Under the pieces are notes generated by a model. The model was given only the letters and a program-made list of their open reading frames with translations. It ran no database searches and was not told where the DNA came from. From positions 31,135,448 through 31,199,447 of the forward strand of contig NW_024040817.1 of the NCBI RefSeq assembly GCF_014851395.1: a stretch of 64,000 nt of DNA. The letters are read 5' to 3'. The position numbers and the translations under genes were made by a program. Shown piece by piece: positions 1-11,760 of this stretch. Numbering within the stretch: the stretch's first letter is position 1; the number at the start of each line of letters is the position of its first letter. Origin of the DNA: Micropterus salmoides (Eukaryota; Chordata; Actinopteri; Centrarchiformes; Centrarchidae).

Positions 1-2494
1 TGCTGAAGGACAAATAATGTTCTGAGGAAATCTAAAGACAGACATGTATTTGTTAGTAATTTTAAAAAATCCATGAGTTTAAAAAATGTAAAGCCTTTAC
101 CAGGAGAGAGGAGAGGCATTAAGTGAAATTATGTAACTTTATCAATGTAACAGGGTAGACCTGTATCGGCCTGATTTTGAGTGCAGAGATTGTGAGGTGG
201 GTGTGGTTTTCACATGGGTTGATTGCAGGGGGATGGGCTGATGGCAGACAGGTGTGCTTGGGCATGAGCTTCAATCTGCAGTCATTTAACCAGCCACACA
301 TTAAGCTCACTGAGTTTCTGCTTGTCTCCTGTGTGCGGGTGTGCTAAAGCTGCTGCTGATATCCCAGATAGTGTGGCTCACGGCTGGGTCTCAGTCTGGT
401 GAGTTGCATGGTGCAGAGCCACAGCTACTTAGTGGAGTTACCAGAGGCCCCAAGCAGTGAGGAGGCCACAACCGACCAGCCTTTGACCGACGGCAGCAGA
501 ACCGTCCCTGTCATGTTGTTTGCCTCGCCCCAAGCAGGGAAACAAAGCTGAGCATACCCAGCCACAAAGAGCCTGATTCCTTTTCATTTAACTGACCCTG
601 AGCTTCCCCCCCATTTGAACTGACTTCTAGCTTTCTTAGCTTCTGGCTTGTTTTAACCCTTTTGTTTCCTGAAATGCATGAATAAACTTGGAGGCTATAT
701 TTTGCACGGCTTGTTGGTGTTGCGCACTTATTTGTAACCACTGGTTGGTCAATTCCAAACCAAAGAGGGGTGTTCTAATCAACCTCAAACTTCATTATGG
801 ATTTACAGGTATCACAAAGACTTAAAATATTGGGTACAATTGGATTATTGTATCAAGTAATTCAAGAAAGGTCTAACTCTTAGGGCCCTGTCTTACACCC
901 GTTGCAAATCGGCTCCCAGCGCAGCACAGGTGTCATTGCCAGTTTCTGACCGATGCAGTTGTCATTTTCACGCCCAGCATGTTGTGTTAGGAGCAAATGT
1001 ACTTGCATCCCCCTTTGCAGCCATAGGCGTGTTGAGCGGAGGGATAGGGTCCACCAGCCAAGCCAAATACCTGTCCCTCCGCGAAGAAGTCCAGCTGTAA
1101 ACTTCCTTTATCCCACCAGGCTGTTTCAGACGTCTGTAATCGGGGCTAGACTGGGACAAAAAAATCGGCCCTGGCTTTTTTGCCCGAGCCGGCCTACCAA
1201 AATCGGTTGGACACCCCTTACCAATACACCATCGATCCATTAAGGGTGTGATGAAACACTGAGACGTAACATGTGCACAAGATTAGTGTCCATGTCTCCA
1301 AGACAAGAATATATTTTAATATATATAACGGTTCGTGATCGTTCCGTCTGGCTGGATGAATATTATGCATGATCCATGCACTGCTGCAGCTCGGGGCTCT
1401 CCACAGCGCCACGCAACTTTTCAAAATTCTTCCCTCTCACAAAGAAAAGAAAGGTCAGGTCGCAAACAGCTGTTGTGTGAAGCGTAACTGTAGCAAAATG
1501 GCCTCATATGATAATATTAACAAGTGTATTTTCTCATCATTATAATAAGACAAACATGCCTGATACTTTCACAGCCAGGCCTACATGCTTGCTGCTATTA
1601 ATGATTCAGCAGTAAGAATCAGTCTGCCATAACCCCCCTCCGCGTGAGAGTGGGGGAAAAAAAAGGGAGCTCCCCTGAAAGCCATGGTATAGTTGCACAC
1701 TTGTTTCTTCTATATTTACATTGCATTGCAGGTTTTATTGTGCAAATAAACCTTTCTCATAGCATTTTTATTTGTTAATCTACATTTCTTCTGTTTTTTC
1801 AGAAAATTTTACACAAATGCTTTCAAAAAGTGGTGGCAAAATGACTCTCCTCCTCCTCTCTCTCTCACTCGGCCCTGTCACTTTGACCCTCTGTTTCGCC
1901 TCCTCCTCTGCCTGGCAGTTGCCACAGCAGCTCTTTCACTCCTTCAAGTGCCTGTGCCTGCACTACACAGGGTACTGCAGCTGATGTTGAAGTTCCTACG
2001 CCTACGGCAGCAAGCGTATTTGCCGGCATTGCAAGAAACAGAGAGCAGAGGGCGTGGTGGCCAGTTGGAGATGTGATTTGGCCATCCCAGTGTCATTATG
2101 GAAAATTACTCAATGGGCCGCTGGTCATGTTTTATGGGCAAAACACACCTGTTTATTAACAGACTTAAATACAAAGTGGAGTACTTAAGTACAGTGAAGT
2201 TGGACACGCCCTAAATGCGCCATTCGCTTCAGATCGATTAAATAGTATACAAGCCGTACAAGTCCCAGTCTAGTTTAAAGTCATTTAAGAAGTCTAAAAT
2301 CAAGTCTCAGGTAATTCAAAATAAGTCTCAAGAAATTCAACACAGTGGCAGTCAGCAACTGCTTGTATCACTCCGCTAAGCTCCTCCATCTAAACCCACA
2401 AATTTGTATGGCGGCAGAAGAAGAAACAGCCCGCTTAGGACTCACTCTCCACGGCGAGAGCCTCATAAAGGCCCCGGTCCTTCTCGCTCTGTGT
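1..2494. other. Intergenic DNA downstream of phf14; no gene recognised
   Basis: No open frame here has recognisable protein similarity, plausible splice sites or coding-like composition. Short frames overlap on both strands (for example both strands of 953-1243), which is typical of chance. The only structured part I recognise is the GC-richer stretch at about 885-1215, listed separately. The rest is ordinary AT-rich teleost non-coding sequence with homopolymer runs. Confidence 0.6.
885..1215. repeat. Probable interspersed DNA repeat (hAT-MITE-like)
   Basis: This GC-rich block begins near 'ggccctgtcttacaccc' and has wording typical of a common fish interspersed repeat (Cys-poor, CpG-rich, 'cgcagcacag', 'cagttgtcattttcacgccc'). 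No second copy is visible in the window and I could not define terminal repeats. The assignment therefore rests on remembered resemblance. The open frames on both strands here are by-products of its GC content. Confidence 0.35.
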
Positions 2495-2738
2495 GAATGT
2501 AAATGCTCTGTATTTGTGTAGCACCTTTGTAGTCTTTTCGACCACTCAAAGAGGTTTTACGCTACATCTGCATTCACCAGTCACTCACATTCATACACTG
2601 GCGGAACAGCCACCAGGGTCAATTCAGGGTTCAGTATCTTGCCCAAGGACACTTCGACACGCAACCTGCAGGAATTGAACCGCAGACTTTTCGATAAATG
2701 GGTAACCCGCTCTACCTCCTGAGCCACAGCTGCCCGTG
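2495..2738 (-). repeat. tRNA-derived SINE, minus orientation
   Basis: Read on the minus strand, this starts with a tRNA-like head, 'gtggctcaggaggtagagcg' (A-box-like) and 'gcggttcaattcc' (B-box-like). It continues through 'gtgtccttgggcaaga' and ends with the body 'tttgagtggtcgaaaagac' and a 'gcatttaca' tail. The same head and body occur in plus orientation at 6408-6668, and the body alone at 19058-19212. This is a Pol III-derived retroposon and not a functional tRNA, because the anticodon arm and acceptor stem are not intact. Confidence 0.8.
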
Positions 2739-3218
2739 TGGAGCCGAGGCATGTTTTGAACTATACGCTGTTATTGGCAAAAGAGGCATGGGCAGTTCTG
2801 TCATTGCTGCTGGTTATTTCTCAGACTATAGCTGTGTTTCCATCCTTTCCATCCTTTCTTGCAGGCTAAAATAAACACTTTGACATAATACTGGTGCTAC
2901 ACATGATAGCAATATGTGTCGTGTTTAGCTGGTGAAGTAATGTGGAAGTCATAAAGTTACAACTATAGTATATTGCACCGGATAACATTAGCAACTGGTC
3001 GGCATTAGCTTGTTGACTGTTTTTTCACCTGATATAAAGTGATACTCGTTTGGCCTAAGGGGCTTCAGCACATAAACCTTTATTGTTCTTTTTTATCCTT
3101 ATGTGGAGTTCATGTTGGAGTCTGTATTGTGCTGGGAGCCAGTTGTTTCGTTGTGTTAGTGGACCGCATGTCTTTCGCTGTGGTGTCGCTGTAGTCAGAG
3201 AGGCTCGGGAGCGCGCAC

Positions 3219-3330
3219 AGGGCTACATCCCGACCTTCACATTTATAGCAGAATAGTGGCTGTTCCAAGCAACAGAGAAAACAGGCATGTGGTTCATTTC
3301 TAAGTGAGGCTACAGCCCATTGACAGTAAG
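3219..3330. repeat. Dispersed repeat R1, copy 1
   Basis: Contains 'agggctacatcccgacc', 'agtggctgttcca', 'gaaaacagg' and 'tcatttctaagtgaggctac' in the same order and orientation as 30108-30215, with small indels between them. It is therefore one member of an interspersed family. Copy 2 sits inside an element whose left end resembles hAT MITEs. Confidence 0.7.
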
Positions 3331-5469
3331 GCATTAAAAATTTGATTTATTAAGTAATTTCATTGAAAAACTACATATAGCTCCTTTTAAGTGAATTGTT
3401 GAGCAAAAGTGCAAAACATCATCAGCCTCCAGCTTTTCAAATGTGCTAATTTGCTGCTTTTTCTCAGTTTGACACCACTGTAAAGTGAACATCGTTGGGT
3501 TTTGGCCTGATGGTTGACAAAAGTATCTCCCAATTAATGATCAATGTAAAAAATATTGATTAAATGATAGACAATGAGGATATTACCTCAGAGATTAATT
3601 CTTTTTGCCTGGTTTCAACTTAATTGTCTAATTTGTTTATATTATTATTATTATTATAATTTGTTGCCTGTTGTCTGTTTTTTAGTTTAGATTGGCTGTG
3701 GCTGCACATACTGTACATCAAAAGGGAGTTATTTCTAGTAGGTTAGCAGTTCTTTATGGCCAGGTAGAGCAGCTTTCATTGCAGGCTTTAACACTGCTTC
3801 AGCTGTTGCTCCACCTCCATCATATTAACAGTGGCCCACGCTGACCGGCTGGATATGGTTGTTTGTTAATTAACAGCAAAGTGTCTGGACAACATACAGG
3901 AGGGAAAAGCGACATAAGTGATGTGTGTGTCCTTGGAGGCTTAAGAAGAATGGCAGGGGGTGGTCTGTAGCTCAGCAGCACTGTCCTCTGAGGTGGATGG
4001 TTTATTAGATGGAGGGAAGCTGTGTGGCTGACCCCCAACCATGAGCTTCTGCCCTACCACACACACTCTACTACACATTTATCAGTCAGATACACTGAGG
4101 GTGTGTATGAGACAGTTTACTGCCGATACGTGCTCTTCAGACGCTAAATTTACAGGCAGGATTAAACTTGTTTCATTGAAAATAAGAATGGGGCCGAACA
4201 CATCAGACCACAGTGTTTTCCCCCATGAAATAGAAGAAACCTCCACTTGCAGCAACAGATAACGTGAGCAGCATATAATTCTCCATCATCTTATCCACTC
4301 CTTTATAGGATCTTTTACTGGTTGAGGTATTTTGGAGGTACTGTATATGGGCTGATCATTTTCAGAAGGGAGACAATTCTCGCCTCGCTGCTGGGTGATG
4401 TCTGTGTGAATTACACCTTCCATAAAGCTGTAATAGGAAGAACAATCAGCAGCTTGTATCTGTGCAGCCTTGCAGGGTATTTACCTTTTTATGTGGGTGT
4501 AAATTTGACATGTGCCAAGGACAAGCCTATTTCCAGGTGTATTTCCTTTTTGTATTGGCTCATACAGCCACATCTATGAAACACAACATTTTGGGCTAGT
4601 CTGGGTCATTTATGGTGGTCTAAATGCTGTTTAAGAGGAAATACAGTGGTCACATATAAAGATTTTGAACATCACATCTGATGAAGAATCTTAATAACCC
4701 AAATGGTCATAAATATATTATGTACTTTTAAATCCACACAAGTAAACGGGTATTTTGTGCCTTTCTTTGAGCCATTAAAATAAATGGCCGGCTGAACAGT
4801 ATGTAAGGGAAAACCGACTAAACAAGTGTATAAGTGTATAAGTATAAAGCTGGGCTCTACCTACCAGAGACACCCTGCCATCTTTGGTGAAGCATACAGT
4901 TCCTACAGCATCAACCTGTGTGAGATGGTGAACTCAAATTGTGAGAAAAATGCTATTCAGAGAAGCAACACATTTGATTATATAAAATGGTGCAAATTCT
5001 ATATCTAATACAATATAAATGAATCCACCATATCCAACAATAAGAAATACACATTTACAACACATGTAATGTACAAAGCAATAAAACACACAAAAAAGCA
5101 TGTCTTGTCCTAAATGACATGTTCTCTCTCATATATATTACTGCTAAGGGACTGTTCGTTATTTATCAGAAGGGTGATGTGACTTGTTTTTATCTTGACC
5201 CTTCCTGGAACTATAAATATATTTCCTTAGGCCTCCCTTAGTGAGTAGGGGTTTGGAGACGCTCTTTCCACCATAAATAAACACATAAACGATAGCCGGT
5301 ACTGGACAAAATAAAAGACAAAGGCTGATATTTTTTAACCATTACTTTTAATAGCAAGCCATGAACCTTGGCCCTCTGACCTCTATTTCCTTGTTGGGGA
5401 AAAAAGCAAACTACCAGTCCAACTGCAAAACTTACTATGACAAATTCAGTTCTGAAACAAAACTAAGAT

Positions 5470-5775
5470 CAACTGCATCAAGTTATGGTGGAAATGTGAT
5501 GGAATATAATGCACTGAGGCTCTCAGGTGTTCTGTGTTGCTTTCAGATATGTATTTTCTCTTTTAGATCAACTTTTCTCATGTAATATCATCCCTGCTGA
5601 GTCAGCACACATGTAGGCATGATTTAGTCTTCTCTCCACTTTTGAGTCTTTTGTTTGGGGAAGTAACCCATTTAAATGTGGCACCTTTTCACCTTATAAT
5701 AACTTAATTCAGTTAGAAACTCCTGGACTTTAATAGCTCCACTGTTTCAGCAAGTTTTCTGCTGATGTTAAAAAG
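5470..5775. repeat. Dispersed repeat R2, copy 1
   Basis: Shares ordered blocks with 51700-52050: 'gctttcagat', 'tgctgagtcagcacacatg', 'aggcatgattta', 'cagttagaaactcctggact' and 'gttttctgct'. The orientation is the same and divergence is moderate. The open frame at 5361-5585 runs into this block and is not regarded as a gene. Confidence 0.75.
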
Positions 5776-6407
5776 CTTTTATGATCAATTTCATCTACTA
5801 GTGGTCGCTTTCAGGATACACCGTGGACATCCGCTAGTTGGTTGTGCATTTAAAGTTCACAAGCAAGCAAATTTAAAGTTGAAACCAATTTAAATTTTAT
5901 GTCTAACATTCCAGCAGCACACATTGGTCAAGTGTCTTTGCTTGTTCCATAGGACAACAATGGCTTACACCGGCTCAAAGCAATTCTGCAGCTGTTCATC
6001 AGTAGAGAGCCCAGTCGAGACCCAGCTTTGTAAATCTATCAGTTTTCTTTTGACACAGTTTGTCCATACTATCAACATTATTAAAAGTGCATTAACAGAG
6101 TTTTTTGCTGCCCTCATGCACATATAGAGCATCAGCACTGTATCAAATGGGTTGGTATTGATCACCATTCAATACCAATTCCTCAATGTCACATTTTGGT
6201 GTGTTTTAACTCATTTTCTCATCAATTTGAGGTTGTTATTTCAGTGTGTGCCAGCAAATACAAGAAATAAAGACTCTTGTGTCATTGAGGCCCACAAATA
6301 ATGTTCAAGTACACTAGTACACAAAGACAGCAGCTGTAACACTGAAGCAGCTGAGTTTGTCATTAAAGTAAATATGCAAAAGGTCATCCAAACACTTTCA
6401 CCACATG

Positions 6408-6668
6408 GTGGCTCAGGTGGTAGAGCGGGTCGCCCACTAGCAGGAGATCGGTGGTTCGATCTCCGGCTCCTCCAGTCTGCAGTCGAGGTGTCCTTGGGCA
6501 AGTTTCTGATCCCAAATTGCTCCCGACGGGTGTGTGAATGATTACTTTCTTTTACTGATGAACAGTTGGCTCCTTGGCCTCTGCCATCAATGGGTGAATG
6601 TGACATGTAGTGTGGAGTGCTCAGAGTGGTCAGAAGACTAGAAAGACAAGCACAGTCCATTTACCATT
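6408..6668 (+). repeat. tRNA-derived SINE with target-site duplication
   Basis: The head 'gtggctcaggtggtagagcg' and the B-box-like 'ggttcgatctcc' show tRNA ancestry. The body carries 'gtgtccttgggcaag', 'gctcagagtggtcagaagac' and ends 'agtccattta'. The flanks carry the same 8 bp, 'accacatg', at 6400-6407 and 6669-6676, which fits a target-site duplication from LINE-mediated insertion. A 139-codon antisense frame (6241-6660) is a shadow of this repeat. Confidence 0.85.
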
Positions 6669-7169
6669 ACCACATGAAGATGTTATCTCAGGAATTATCC
6701 CAACAATTAAAACAGAGAAACACAGAATAAGAACATACTCAAATCTTCCGGTAAATTTCACAGTGAAAGCAAATTATACTTTATTATTAAAGTATACTGA
6801 AATTATACTGGTTATACTGAAATTTGATGTGGATATTGATGGTTCCGAGAATGATTCTTGATCTCCTGCCCTTTTATCTAGAACCACCATCAAGCCAACA
6901 TGTCATCTTGAACACAAAAATATCTAAATCAAAAGTACAGGCTGCAATCCATTTTCTGAGCACATTGGTGTTTCCAGGTGGATCAACCATTTTAACTCAA
7001 AAAACCCAATGATCTGGAAAAAGTGATCTCATGCTGGTGCTGAAGGTAAAATTAAGGCAACAATTTGAAACATTTCGCTAAAAAAACAACAATGTCATTT
7101 TCATGGTGGTACTAGTGAATTACTAAGGGTACGGCTGATCACTTCCCAACATACTTTTGTTGTTATAAT

Positions 7170-8117
7170 TATGGTTGTAACGGTTTACACAAACCTCCAC
7201 TGCCTCATATCGCGATTCCGAAGTGACATCTACACTGGTGCGTTCACTGTCACTCCGTAATGTCCACCATATCTGCATCTTGTAACGTTATACCGGATAA
7301 CGTCTCTCTCTCTGTGTTTGCAAAATGCTAAGATGGGTTGCCACATATAGCCTACTTAAGCAGCTGCTAATATACGTGGGCAGACCACCAAGGTAAAGTA
7401 TATGTGGGAAACACTGTATTTAAAGTTAGGGCAAGCTGTAGGCCTTTATTTTGTAAATATTAAATGGTAAACCTATTTTATTGTCTTCTATCTGTGTGTG
7501 TCACGTGCAAACGGGAAGCTTCCGGTCAGAGAACTGAGGCGAACACGGAAGTCCCTTAAACCTGCATTCTATTGAAAATCCAGCAGGGGGCGACTCTTCT
7601 GGTTGCAAAAAGAAGTCCTGCTCCATTGGAAATAATGGCAAAATAACCCTACTTCTCATCTGATTTATTACCTCAGTAAACACTTTCACAATGAGTTTAT
7701 GCTCTTAATCGCTAGTTTCATGTCTTCTTCAACACATCATGATGTTCATTTAGTAAATTATGGTCCCATTTAGAAGAAATTAGACCATAAAGCAGAGTAT
7801 GTTTCACGGCGGGTCTATCTGTGAACTGTGTGAACTTGAGGCTTCAATATGGAAGTCCACAAACCAACAGGTGACGTCACGATGAATATGTCGACGTCTT
7901 ATAGACAGTCTATGGTCATTTTTGTCCAGTCACAGTTGAGTGATCATGCCTGCAAGTTAGACTAGTTTAATTAACCCATGATGCACAATAATAATAATAA
8001 TAATAATGCCCCACGATCCCACTGTCCTCCCTGCATAAGAAAAAACAAACAATCTAAACAGAATAAAAAACAAAGGTATGAACTGAACTGTGGATTTGGA
8101 GAATCGTTACACCCCTA
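7170..8117. mobile_element. hAT-like non-autonomous DNA transposon, 948 bp
   Basis: The left end reads 'tatggttgtaacg' and the right end, reverse-complemented, reads 'taggggtgtaacg'. These are imperfect terminal inverted repeats of the type seen in fish hAT elements. The flanking 8-mers are 'gttataat' (7162-7169) and 'gttgtaat' (8118-8125), matching at 7 of 8, as expected for an aged hAT 8-bp duplication. No transposase frame remains. The interior 7500-7920 ('cagggggcgactcttctgg', 'gtgacgtcac', 'tatagacagtctatgg') resembles another common fish repeat and may be a nested insertion. Confidence 0.65.
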
Positions 8118-8499
8118 GTTGTAATTAGGCAGGTAGGTGGCTAGCAGACAGGGGGCTAGTGGCAACAGCCGACTGGGGTTCAGGGGTAACACCGGAGGCT
8201 GGAATGGTGGGCCTGGGAGGATGAGGGCAAAAAGAAACCTTTCAAGGCCACAAACGATGAAAGATGAACTTGACACCAAAAAAGAGGAGACACACAGACT
8301 GGAAGCAGAGTTCAGACAATACACAAGAGACAGAAAACTTCACAATAAAACAAGAAGCACCAAACACCAAAACCCCAAACCATGACAATATCATCTTGAC
8401 TCCATCCTTTGTTTTGATATAAAAAAACATCACCAAAACTTTCTTTTTCCACCTGAAGAACATCTCCAGACTATGCCCCACTCTTTCCCACTCTGATGC

Positions 8500-8960
8500 A
8501 GAGACTCTCATTCATCACATCCAGATTAGATTACAGGACTGCCCTTCTCCTTGGTGTACCCACTCAGCTGTTAAACAGACTCCAATACCTCCACTCCAGT
8601 ACTTCTTCTTGTTTATAAATCTCTCCATGGCCTAGCACCTCCCCACTTATCCAATCATCCCTACACACCTACTCACTGACGTCCATCTACTCTCCAATCC
8701 CCCCCCAAGGCTCCGCACTACGGGTGACGGGGCCTTCAGTGTGCCTGGTCCGAACCTCTGGAATGCTCTCCTCCAGGGCTTGCACCAGTGCACATGTGTT
8801 GTCGACCTTTAAAGCGAAACTGACAACTCATATTTTTAGATTAGCCTTTCCTGGTGCTTCAGAATATTATCAATGTATTCTGTGTTCCATATCATGTATA
8901 TTATTAATGTATTGGCTGGCTAATCTTTCACCATGGGTGACTTGAAAGGCGACGACAAAT
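8500..8960 (+). pseudogene. L2-like LINE reverse transcriptase, degenerate C-terminal end
   Basis: Frameshifted translation gives the usual end of an L2/CR1-type ORF2. There is a 'LDYC..LL.GVP'-like start (the DNA reads 'agattacaggactgcccttctccttgg'), then a 'YKSLHGLAPPYL'-like block near 8610-8650. Near 8725-8770 follows a 'GDGAFSVPGPNLWNALL' block, equivalent to the family's GDRAFSVAAPKLWNSLP. The copy is 5'-truncated and riddled with stops and indels. Confidence 0.75.
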
Positions 8961-10084
8961 ATGCATAATTATTATTATTTAAGTCTATTGGGTATCCTGG
9001 TTAGGATGCAACAGTAAATGCAAAGATGATAGTGATAATGCACAATGAAAATTACAAATAAAATTATACACAATACAATCAAAAGATTTAAATGTGGAGC
9101 TTATGTGGAGGTACAAAATAAGTTAAACTGCTGTGATTGTAACAGACAGATGTGTTTGCGCTACACTGGCAGCATCATGAGAAGTGTTCTGTGATGGCAA
9201 GACACAACAAAGCGAGTTGTGTTTCTTCTGTTGCTGAGAGCTGGCTGTTAAGCACCACTCCTGCTATGCGGATTCTTCTCTTCATAAGAAACTGTTTAGT
9301 ATGCTGCGGGTGTAAATGGGAGATTGGCGGGGCACTGGGTGGCAGAGCGGGCCACTCTGTCATTAATGTGCCCATCGCTGTTATCATACGCCTAATGACA
9401 TCGCTCTCAGATGGCATGCTGGGAGCTCGACCGCAGGGAGCCCGGCTCAAACGTCTGCAGGCGCCGATGCCTCCCGTCATCAATTTTACACGTCTCTTCA
9501 CCAAAATCTGAGGCCTTCCGATAATGTCTTTCACGGTTCAGCAGTCTTACAGGGCTTCCCTCCTGCTTGGCCTTGAAATGGGCAAATTAATAGTCCCTTT
9601 GAAACAAATTGGAATTACACCCCTCGATGCCTTAATGTCAGAATGCGTTGACGTCGTGGGTCTGACTGCTGATGGAATATAAAGATCTGACAAATACACT
9701 GGAGGGGAGGACAGTGCGAGGGGGAGTCAAGAAATGCAGTACTGTGACACATAGATATTGTCCCCCTCCCTGCTCAGCATGGACCTGTACAGTTCTGTGT
9801 GGTCTCTATGAATGGAAGGTTGGAAGTATTTAATCCTCAGCATTAAGAGGGAAACCCCTCAGGCCGTGCAAAACACTGTAAGACTGAATAATCTATGGAG
9901 GATATATTTGGTAATTCAATTGGTAATTCAAATCAAAAGAGTTTATTTCACTAAACCACTAGGAATCATCAGGCCATAATCAAATTATTAAAAAAATGAA
10001 ACTGAAAAAGCTAATATAAAATGTAAAATGATAATTTGAAAATGTTGAGTGACTGAAAAAAGTGAAATTTAAATTTGCTAAAGC
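8961..10084. other. Intergenic DNA; conserved-element-like block at 9290-9535
   Basis: No gene is supported. Long frames occur on both strands over the same bases (9152-9511 plus, 9175-9534 minus), so neither is convincing. The balanced, low-repeat composition of 9290-9535 is unlike its AT-rich surroundings and could be conserved regulatory DNA, but that is inference. Positions 9900-10084 are AT-rich simple-like sequence into which the next element inserted. Confidence 0.45.
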
Positions 10085-10088
10085 TTAA

Positions 10089-11566
10089 AGGCAGGGTAGG
10101 TAAGTTTGAGAAACTAGCCAGAAACTGCTGGATTTTGAAAGTATTCAACAGAGAAACTCCCACCCCCTCCCTTCTGGCCTCCGTGGCGCACGTGAACGCG
10201 CGTTGCCGACACTGCAGGAGGTGACGAGCGGAGAGCAGCGGCTCACATCAGGGGTAAGAAAACATCTAACTTATCATTATGAAAATAAACAACTAACCCA
10301 GCTGTTAGTACTCACTATCAAGCTAGCATGTTAATATTGGATAGGTTTAAAAAGACCGACTTTTAATCAGTAACGAGCTGGCTAGCTAACTGTTAGCAAC
10401 AGGTAGCTGTGCTAACAGCTGTGGTAACACTGGGCAAAGCTAAAAACAGGATACACATTTTCCCGTTTCCATCAGTTACACTACACGAACGTGTATTTCG
10501 TGTTAGACTCCTAACATGCAAGTTGTTTTGCGTTACAGAACTGAGACTGTGAGAGAGAGTTTGGGCGATCTTATGTATGCGTTGGTGATTGGATTTGTAG
10601 GTGTGTGTGATGGGACACGGGTGGTTTAAACAGTGAGGGGGAAGAGGGAGGCGTGGTCCTATTCCTGAACCTCAGTTTACATAACTTCAGTAGGTTTAGC
10701 TACGAACAATGTCAAACTATATTATAGGTAGCTTATATACCAGAAACACAGATACTGGGGGACCTTTAGCCAGCGTTGTTTATGTATACTAATGTTGAAA
10801 TGTCTTTCTCATAACTAAAAACACACACCTACACCACCACATTTGTAAAAGAGTAAAATACAGTCAAACAAGGCCTGCAGACACAAGATAATCACACAGA
10901 TTAGATACAAGGTAAAAATAGGTGTAAACATAGTATAACAATAAACCTAGATGGTGAATAACTAAACCGGCGCAGTCTACACCTACATTGTCTTACCTAA
11001 TGTTAGCATTGGAAAACACAGCTTGCGCTGCTGTTTTCCAGCTCACCTACAGCTAGATATAATTCATCGTCTCTACTCTGGCTCCTACACCAGTCTGCAC
11101 TCGTAGCAACCGTTATTTGTATGCTAAGTAGGTAGCAACGTTTGCTAGCGATGAAAGTAACAAATTACCATCAAAATGATAAAAGCCAGATTACCTGTAC
11201 AGCAGAAATAAAGCCACCACGGTGTAACTTTTCAGCCCCTTGGGGTTCCTCAGTTTTCACCGTCGTTGAAAAGCCACGCAGATATCACCTCTGGTGTGAC
11301 AGCTACACCCTTCAGGTCTCAGGTGCGTGCACGTGGGCAGCTCCTGTAGCAGCAGGGCTGGTAGCCATGGCAGCGAGGGAGAGTGACAGTCAGCCAGCCA
11401 ATCATTGCATTCGGTCCGAATGGAACGAGTGGCTGTGTTTACTGCAGCCCTGAGAGGACTACAGACAGACAGACCTAACTTTTTAATATGCATTGGTGTA
11501 TATAGACAGTTTCAACACAACAAATATGACGAAAAGTGTTTTAGAAACAACTTGCCTACCCTGCCT
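10089..11566. mobile_element. TTAA-flanked non-autonomous DNA transposon, 1478 bp
   Basis: The left end 'aggcagggtaggtaagtt' (10089 onward) is matched by the right end, which reads 'aggcagggtaggcaagtt' when reverse-complemented (ending 11566). Both ends abut TTAA (10085-10088 and 11567-11570). TTAA duplication is characteristic of piggyBac-type transposition. The interior has no recognisable transposase; the frames at 11142-11453 and 11257-11493 overlap on opposite strands. It is best described as a MITE-like or internally deleted element, with the superfamily inferred from the TTAA only. Confidence 0.75.
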
Positions 11567-11707
11567 TTAAATGTAAATGCTCAAACTGAAAACTTAAATT
11601 TTAAAGATAAAATTCAAATTGGTAATAGAAACAAGAGAAGAGAAACTTCAAACATAAAACTTATTGTTGATCATAGATCTCTCACTTCACTACTGATGCT
11701 TGTTCCT

Positions 11708-11760
11708 CAAACATAAGTCGCTTTGGATAAAAGTGTCTGCCAAATGAGTAAATGTAAATA
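11708..11760 (+). repeat. Truncated 3' tail of the second SINE family
   Basis: 'taagtcgctttggataaaag' followed by 'tgtctgccaaatgagtaaatg' matches the 3' end of the copies at 34745-34921 (minus) and 45835-45992 (plus). The tRNA-like head is missing. Confidence 0.7.

Larger units (their letters stand above)
2739..6407. other. Intergenic DNA with two dispersed repeats; no gene
   Basis: No coding feature is supported. Two blocks recur elsewhere in the window: 3219-3330 (partner 30108-30215) and 5470-5775 (partner 51700-52050). The stretch around 5140-5260 ('gggactgttcgttatttat') resembles a common fish transposon end, but I could not find a matching second end. The remainder is AT-rich and featureless to my reading. 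Confidence 0.55.

Noticed and set aside
6408..6475. Possible genuine tRNA gene
   Set aside because: A and B boxes are recognisable but the cloverleaf is incomplete and a SINE body follows; the same head recurs at 2495-2738.
6241..6660. 139-codon minus-strand frame, the second longest in the window
   Set aside because: It is the antisense of the SINE at 6408-6668 and has no protein similarity.
9152..9534. Two 119-codon frames on opposite strands over the same bases
   Set aside because: Mirror-image frames without splice sites or similarity; best explained by low stop-codon density in that block.
10142..11500. Possible CpG-rich promoter or gene around 10180-10260
   Set aside because: It lies wholly inside the TTAA-flanked transposon and has no coding frame.
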